Positions 22,459 through 25,283 of a stretch of DNA of 25,283 bases are shown here, one piece after another. The position numbers were made by a program, and so were the translations under genes. The stretch covers positions 1 through 25,283 of the forward strand of contig JAPKCL010000011.1 of assembly GCA_028822955.1 (NCBI GenBank). Direction: 5' to 3'. Under the pieces are notes generated by a model that was given only the letters and a program-made list of their open reading frames with translations, was not told the DNA's origin and did not search any database. The DNA comes from Candidatus Poseidoniaceae archaeon (GTDB lineage Archaea > Thermoplasmatota > Poseidoniia > Poseidoniales > Poseidoniaceae). Numbering within the stretch: position 1 is the stretch's first letter; every line of letters begins with the position of its first letter.

Positions 22459-24264
22459 TCAAACGCTCAGGTCGTAGGCAAGCAATCTCATGTAGGTTCC
22501 ATACACTGTTGTGGAAATCGCTAAAGATTCTTCATTAAATCGGTCCATTGTGTCCAGATAAGTGTGGTATTCCCAACTGCCGCTGCCGTAACAAACGACA
22601 GCACGTCCGTTTTTGCCACCTAAATCATAGACGAAAGGGCAATGGTCGGAATTACAAGGCATTTGATCGCTATCACCTTGGTCTCCATCAAGTAAACTAA
22701 ATTGAATATCATACTTGTCTGCAATTTCACTTCGTTCTTGCTTGTAGAGGTCAGTGATTCGAACGATGTGCCCATAGTCGTCTTGGTTGTTGGTGAACAA
22801 TTTCAAAGAGTTTCCTCGGTTCGCAAAATCAGCATCAACGTGGTTCATATCGAGGTTGATGTACAATCGTAAGTTGTCTCTTAGGCTGCTTTGCATTTGT
22901 TCTACATATGCTCGACTGCCCCACAATCCTTCTTCCTCTCCGCCCCATGTGCAGAAACGAATCGTACGCTCGGGAGTTCCGGTTTCATTGACAATTTCAG
23001 CAATTTGGCGCGCCATTTCAAGAATACTCGATGTCCCAGAAGTATCGTCAACAGCACCTTGTCCGTGATAGACCGTATCATGGTGTCCGCCAGCAATGAC
23101 GACTTCTGAAGTACGGCCCGGAAGAGTTCCACAAGGGACATAGATTGTTCGTTCTTGGTCGTTTGTGACATCGATAATCAATTCTATAGAAGCGGGTTCT
23201 GATGAGTTGATGACCATTGTTTCAAACATTTCACCAGCGTCTTTGGACATCGAGATGAATGGAATGTCAGTGGGGATACTACCACCGTTTGCCTCGACCA
23301 ATGAATCATAATTTGTACCCTTGAAAATAGGTACGCAGTCGTTGCCTTCGATTTGACCACACTGGTAGTTCTTATTCACGCTAATCAATCCTGCAAGGTC
23401 ATTGATTGCAGCATTGCTGTAGAGTTCGGTATTACCTACCTTTGAACTGTCTCCACGAACATAGCCAATAGTTCCTGTTGCAGATTGCCACAATGCTTCA
23501 TCCGTTCCGTTGCCGAGGTCGGTAATGCTAATTTCTTGGTCAAACATGTATTCCGATTGTCCTGAAAAACCTTGAATCACATAATCAATACGATGTTGGA
23601 ATGTTGTCACTTGGGATGTTGCCGCAAATAACCCTTCACAAGGGGAGTTCCCGCCGAATCCACGGACACAGAGTCTGAAACTAGGTTCTGAATTGACATG
23701 GTGCATAGGGACTTGGAATTCGTTTATTTCAGCAACGTACCCCATCTCCTGAAACTTTTGACTAATGTATTGTGAAGTATTCGATTCTTCAGTTGTTGCA
23801 CTCATTCGCCCTTCCCAGTCAGGGTGACCAAGGTTTACGAGATCTTGCGCAAATGTTCGAGCCTGCGTTTGGTCAAAATCGATAAGTTCGTAGTCGTAAT
23901 CTCGTTCAAAACCGAGCCATGCGGGTTGAATGATGAAAACTGTAGCCGTCACCATGAGTAATGCCAAACCAATAGCAACAAGCCCACCAAGATTGAGTGG
24001 ACCATAGACGGTTGTTGACATGCGCTGTTTGAAAGTAAGAGGTGATTCAAAGTCATCATCTTCTAAACTCATATTTGCAATTAAAGTGTTCTCTTGAGCA
24101 GGTGGAGCATCTTTTATCTCTTCCCAAACACTCTCCGATGAAGTCTTTGATGAAACCAGACGTTGAATCAGAGAGGATTTATTGCCGCTGACAGGAAGTC
24201 CTTGACTGCGAAGCATATCTTTGAGTTCAGCAACGGAGTGCTGTGACAATGCAGTTTCGTCCAT
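22459..24264 (-). CDS. Membrane-anchored M28 metallopeptidase with N-terminal SAP domain
   Basis: The 601-residue protein has an unusual order. Residues 5-40 form a SAP motif (SVAELKDMLRSQGLPVSGNK then LIQRLVSS), normally a nucleic-acid-binding helix-extended-loop-helix. A polar linker follows, then one membrane helix at about 92-113. The large remainder should lie outside the cell and is Asn-, Asp- and Gly-rich. It contains a PA-like insert and an M28 zinc aminopeptidase domain: GHHDT with His 394-395 and Asp 396, GAVDDTSG (Asp 406-407), WGGEEEGLWGS (Glu 443-445), NLDMNHVD and SDHCPF. These are the zinc ligands and catalytic Glu of M28 enzymes. It probably degrades peptides from outside, while the SAP domain stays in the cytoplasm. 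The parvulin gene follows 39 bases downstream. Confidence 0.9.
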   Translation of the reverse strand: MDETALSQHSVAELKDMLRSQGLPVSGNKSSLIQRLVSSKTSSESVWEEIKDAPPAQENTLIANMSLEDDDFESPLTFKQRMSTTVYGPLNLGGLVAIGLALLMVTATVFIIQPAWLGFERDYDYELIDFDQTQARTFAQDLVNLGHPDWEGRMSATTEESNTSQYISQKFQEMGYVAEINEFQVPMHHVNSEPSFRLCVRGFGGNSPCEGLFAATSQVTTFQHRIDYVIQGFSGQSEYMFDQEISITDLGNGTDEALWQSATGTIGYVRGDSSKVGNTELYSNAAINDLAGLISVNKNYQCGQIEGNDCVPIFKGTNYDSLVEANGGSIPTDIPFISMSKDAGEMFETMVINSSEPASIELIIDVTNDQERTIYVPCGTLPGRTSEVVIAGGHHDTVYHGQGAVDDTSGTSSILEMARQIAEIVNETGTPERTIRFCTWGGEEEGLWGSRAYVEQMQSSLRDNLRLYINLDMNHVDADFANRGNSLKLFTNNQDDYGHIVRITDLYKQERSEIADKYDIQFSLLDGDQGDSDQMPCNSDHCPFVYDLGGKNGRAVVCYGSGSWEYHTYLDTMDRFNEESLAISTTVYGTYMRLLAYDLSV

Positions 24265-24309
24265 GCAACGCTTAGGGGGGTTCGGTTCAAGAATGCGGCG
24301 GTACGCTGC

Positions 24310-24882
24310 TTACTCGATTTCTTCACCAGTCCAGCGTTGGCCGAGCGTATGCTCAATGCCAATGTGGTCGAGTATTCGTGCGACGACAAAGTCTACGATA
24401 TCATCAAGTGATTTTGGATGATTATAGAATCCAGGTGATGCTGGAATAACAATTGCTCCCCATTGTGAGAGTTTGAGCATGTTTTCCAAATGAACTGTAG
24501 CATAGGGTGCTTCACGTGGAACAATAATGAGTTTACGCCGTTCTTTCAAAGCAACAATGGCAGACCGAGTAATCAAGTTATCACCGATTCCAGCACCGAG
24601 TTTACCAAGTGTCGTTCCCGAGCACGGACAGAGAACAACTGCGTCTATGTTTGCGGAACCAGATGCAGATTTCGCACCGATGTTTTTGTCGCTCTCCAAG
24701 AGTGCACCGGTTGATTCAGCCAACTCTTCTTTGGTTGTGTTGCATTCGTGCTTTAAGGTAATTTCACCAGCATTGGTAACAACTAGCCGAACGGGAATAT
24801 CTTTCTCTCGAAGAACTTGAACTAATCGTTGACCGTATACTGCTCCGGATGCTCCAGAGATTCCTACTACAACTTCGCCCAT
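24310..24882 (-). CDS. ubiX: Flavin prenyltransferase, UbiX family
   Basis: This 190-residue enzyme joins dimethylallyl phosphate to reduced FMN, making the prenylated flavin cofactor of UbiD-type decarboxylases. The FMN-binding start is GISGASGAVYG (8-18). LCPCSGTTLGKLGAGIGDNLITRSA and the loop VPREAPYATVHLENMLKLSQWGAIVIPASPGFY match the family closely. The UbiD partner is not in the window. A TATA-like GCATAAAAGG lies about 25 bases before the ATG, implying a leaderless transcript that could also include the SAP-M28 gene 45 bases downstream. Confidence 0.95.
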   Translation of the reverse strand: MGEVVVGISGASGAVYGQRLVQVLREKDIPVRLVVTNAGEITLKHECNTTKEELAESTGALLESDKNIGAKSASGSANIDAVVLCPCSGTTLGKLGAGIGDNLITRSAIVALKERRKLIIVPREAPYATVHLENMLKLSQWGAIVIPASPGFYNHPKSLDDIVDFVVARILDHIGIEHTLGQRWTGEEIE

Positions 24883-24902
24883 GATTGGTGGTTGGGCTTC
24901 TA

Positions 24903-24912
24903 CCTTTTATGC
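24903..24912 (-). promoter_or_regulatory. TATA box of ubiX
   Basis: On the minus strand GCATAAAAGG is centred about 25 bases before the ubiX ATG. This places the transcription start at or next to the A of ATG, the archaeal leaderless pattern. It is the clearest TATA element in the window. Confidence 0.5.
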
Positions 24913-24939
24913 ACTTGTTTTCAATTAACTCTTAGATTT

Positions 24940-24968
24940 GAGTAGAATATCAAGAGTGAATTCTACTC
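24940..24968. repeat. Perfect 9-bp inverted repeat at the lipB stop codon
   Basis: GAGTAGAAT (24940-24948) is the exact reverse complement of ATTCTACTC (24960-24968), with an 11-base loop. The right arm includes the lipB stop codon. The loop contains AAGAGT, which can also pair with ACTCTT at 24928-24933 or 24965-24970, so alternative hairpins exist. It may end the lipB transcript or influence ubiX, whose TATA element lies about 28 bases away. Confidence 0.4.
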
Positions 24969-25283
24969 TTTCTTTTGACTTCGATGAACAGATTCGTCCA
25001 TTGATTGAAGGAGTGCAGCAAGCAATTGCTCACGCTCTATAGTATAGCCAAGTTCAGCAAGGGAAGTTGTCGTATCGTTTTCGAGACCACACCCAGCAAG
25101 CATCTCAACTCTTCCTTTTGGAGTGTTGTAATTAATGGTGAAACCATGTCGTGATGTCCATCGTAAGAACGAAAGTCCAATACTTGAGATTTTTTTATCA
25201 TCTACCCAAACGCCTTGCATACGTTCATCCCTATAGCCCTTGATGTCACACGCTGCCAAGGCTTTGATGATCCATTCTTCAAG
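24963..25283 (-). CDS. lipB: Octanoyltransferase LipB, C-terminal part
   Basis: This frame continues beyond the right edge, so only the last 106 residues are visible. It contains GVWVDDKKISSIGLSFLRWTSRHG in family order: the GVWV start, the catalytic lysine in DKKISSIG and RWTSRHGFTINY. After GRVEMLAGCGLENDTTTSL, which holds the catalytic Cys of the CG motif, comes ELGYTIEREQLLAALL. LipB transfers octanoate from acyl carrier protein to lipoyl domains, the first step of lipoate synthesis; LipA would then insert sulfur. Neither LipA nor an acyl carrier protein is in view. A TTG at 25259 is not the real start, because LEEWIIKA upstream of it also fits the family. Confidence 0.85.
   Translation of the reverse strand, partial: LEEWIIKALAACDIKGYRDERMQGVWVDDKKISSIGLSFLRWTSRHGFTINYNTPKGRVEMLAGCGLENDTTTSLAELGYTIEREQLLAALLQSMDESVHRSQKKE

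Noticed and set aside
24168..24389. Small frame across the M28-ubiX junction
   Set aside because: It lies almost wholly inside two clear genes in another frame, and has no family resemblance or start signal.

Overview
The window looks like a chromosomal segment of a marine euryarchaeon, most likely Marine Group II (Poseidoniales). This is an inference from gene content, not a database match. Archaeal information-processing genes are present: aIF2-beta, aRF1 with NIKS and GGQ motifs, class I lysyl-tRNA synthetase, a NOG1 GTPase, the SPOUT methylase aTrm56, an archaeal UMP kinase and a GfcR-type HTH-phosphoribosyltransferase. They are interleaved with bacterial-looking metabolic genes: FolP, FolB, pterin-carbinolamine dehydratase, LipB, UbiX and CarAB. 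I count 27 protein genes, of which the first and last run off the window. I see no tRNA, rRNA, CRISPR array, insertion sequence, phage gene or recognisable defence system.

Layout from left to right. A truncated TauE/SafE permease (minus) diverges from a plus-strand run lemA, DHH phosphoesterase, TraB-like protein. folP (minus) meets TraB tail to tail and diverges from a plus-strand run of a four-helix membrane protein, aTrm56, carA and carB. carB meets a minus-strand block read as gfcR, lysS, zinc-ribbon protein. aIF2-beta (plus) diverges from gfcR and meets a minus-strand trio read as unknown small protein, pterin dehydratase, ferredoxin. NOG1 (plus) diverges from that trio and meets a minus-strand aRF1-argS pair. 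pyrH and a DUF2116-like zinc-ribbon protein (plus) diverge from aRF1. The remainder is minus strand, read as lipB (partial), ubiX, SAP-M28 peptidase, parvulin, folB and a zinc-ribbon protein.

The genome is very compact. All five convergent gene pairs have -51 to +1 bases between stop codons, and in two of them the opposing stops form the palindrome TGATCA. Within operons, the Shine-Dalgarno sequence often begins at the upstream stop codon (TGAGGTG or TAGGTGG). Several first genes have a TATA-like element about 26 bases before the start codon, which suggests leaderless transcripts. The two shortest divergent gaps each have one TATA-like element at their midpoint.

Functionally the window covers translation (aIF2-beta, LysRS, ArgRS, aRF1, NOG1, aTrm56), pyrimidine synthesis (CarAB, PyrH) and folate/pterin chemistry (FolP, FolB, PCD). 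It also holds cofactor enzymes (UbiX, LipB) and a surface protease/chaperone group (SAP-TM-M28 peptidase with parvulin). The best candidates for new biology are the SAP-domain membrane peptidase, an Sm-like unknown in an operon with PCD and a [2Fe-2S] ferredoxin, an unknown zinc-ribbon coiled-coil protein beside lysS, and the gene-boundary architecture. I found no clearly new multi-gene system.
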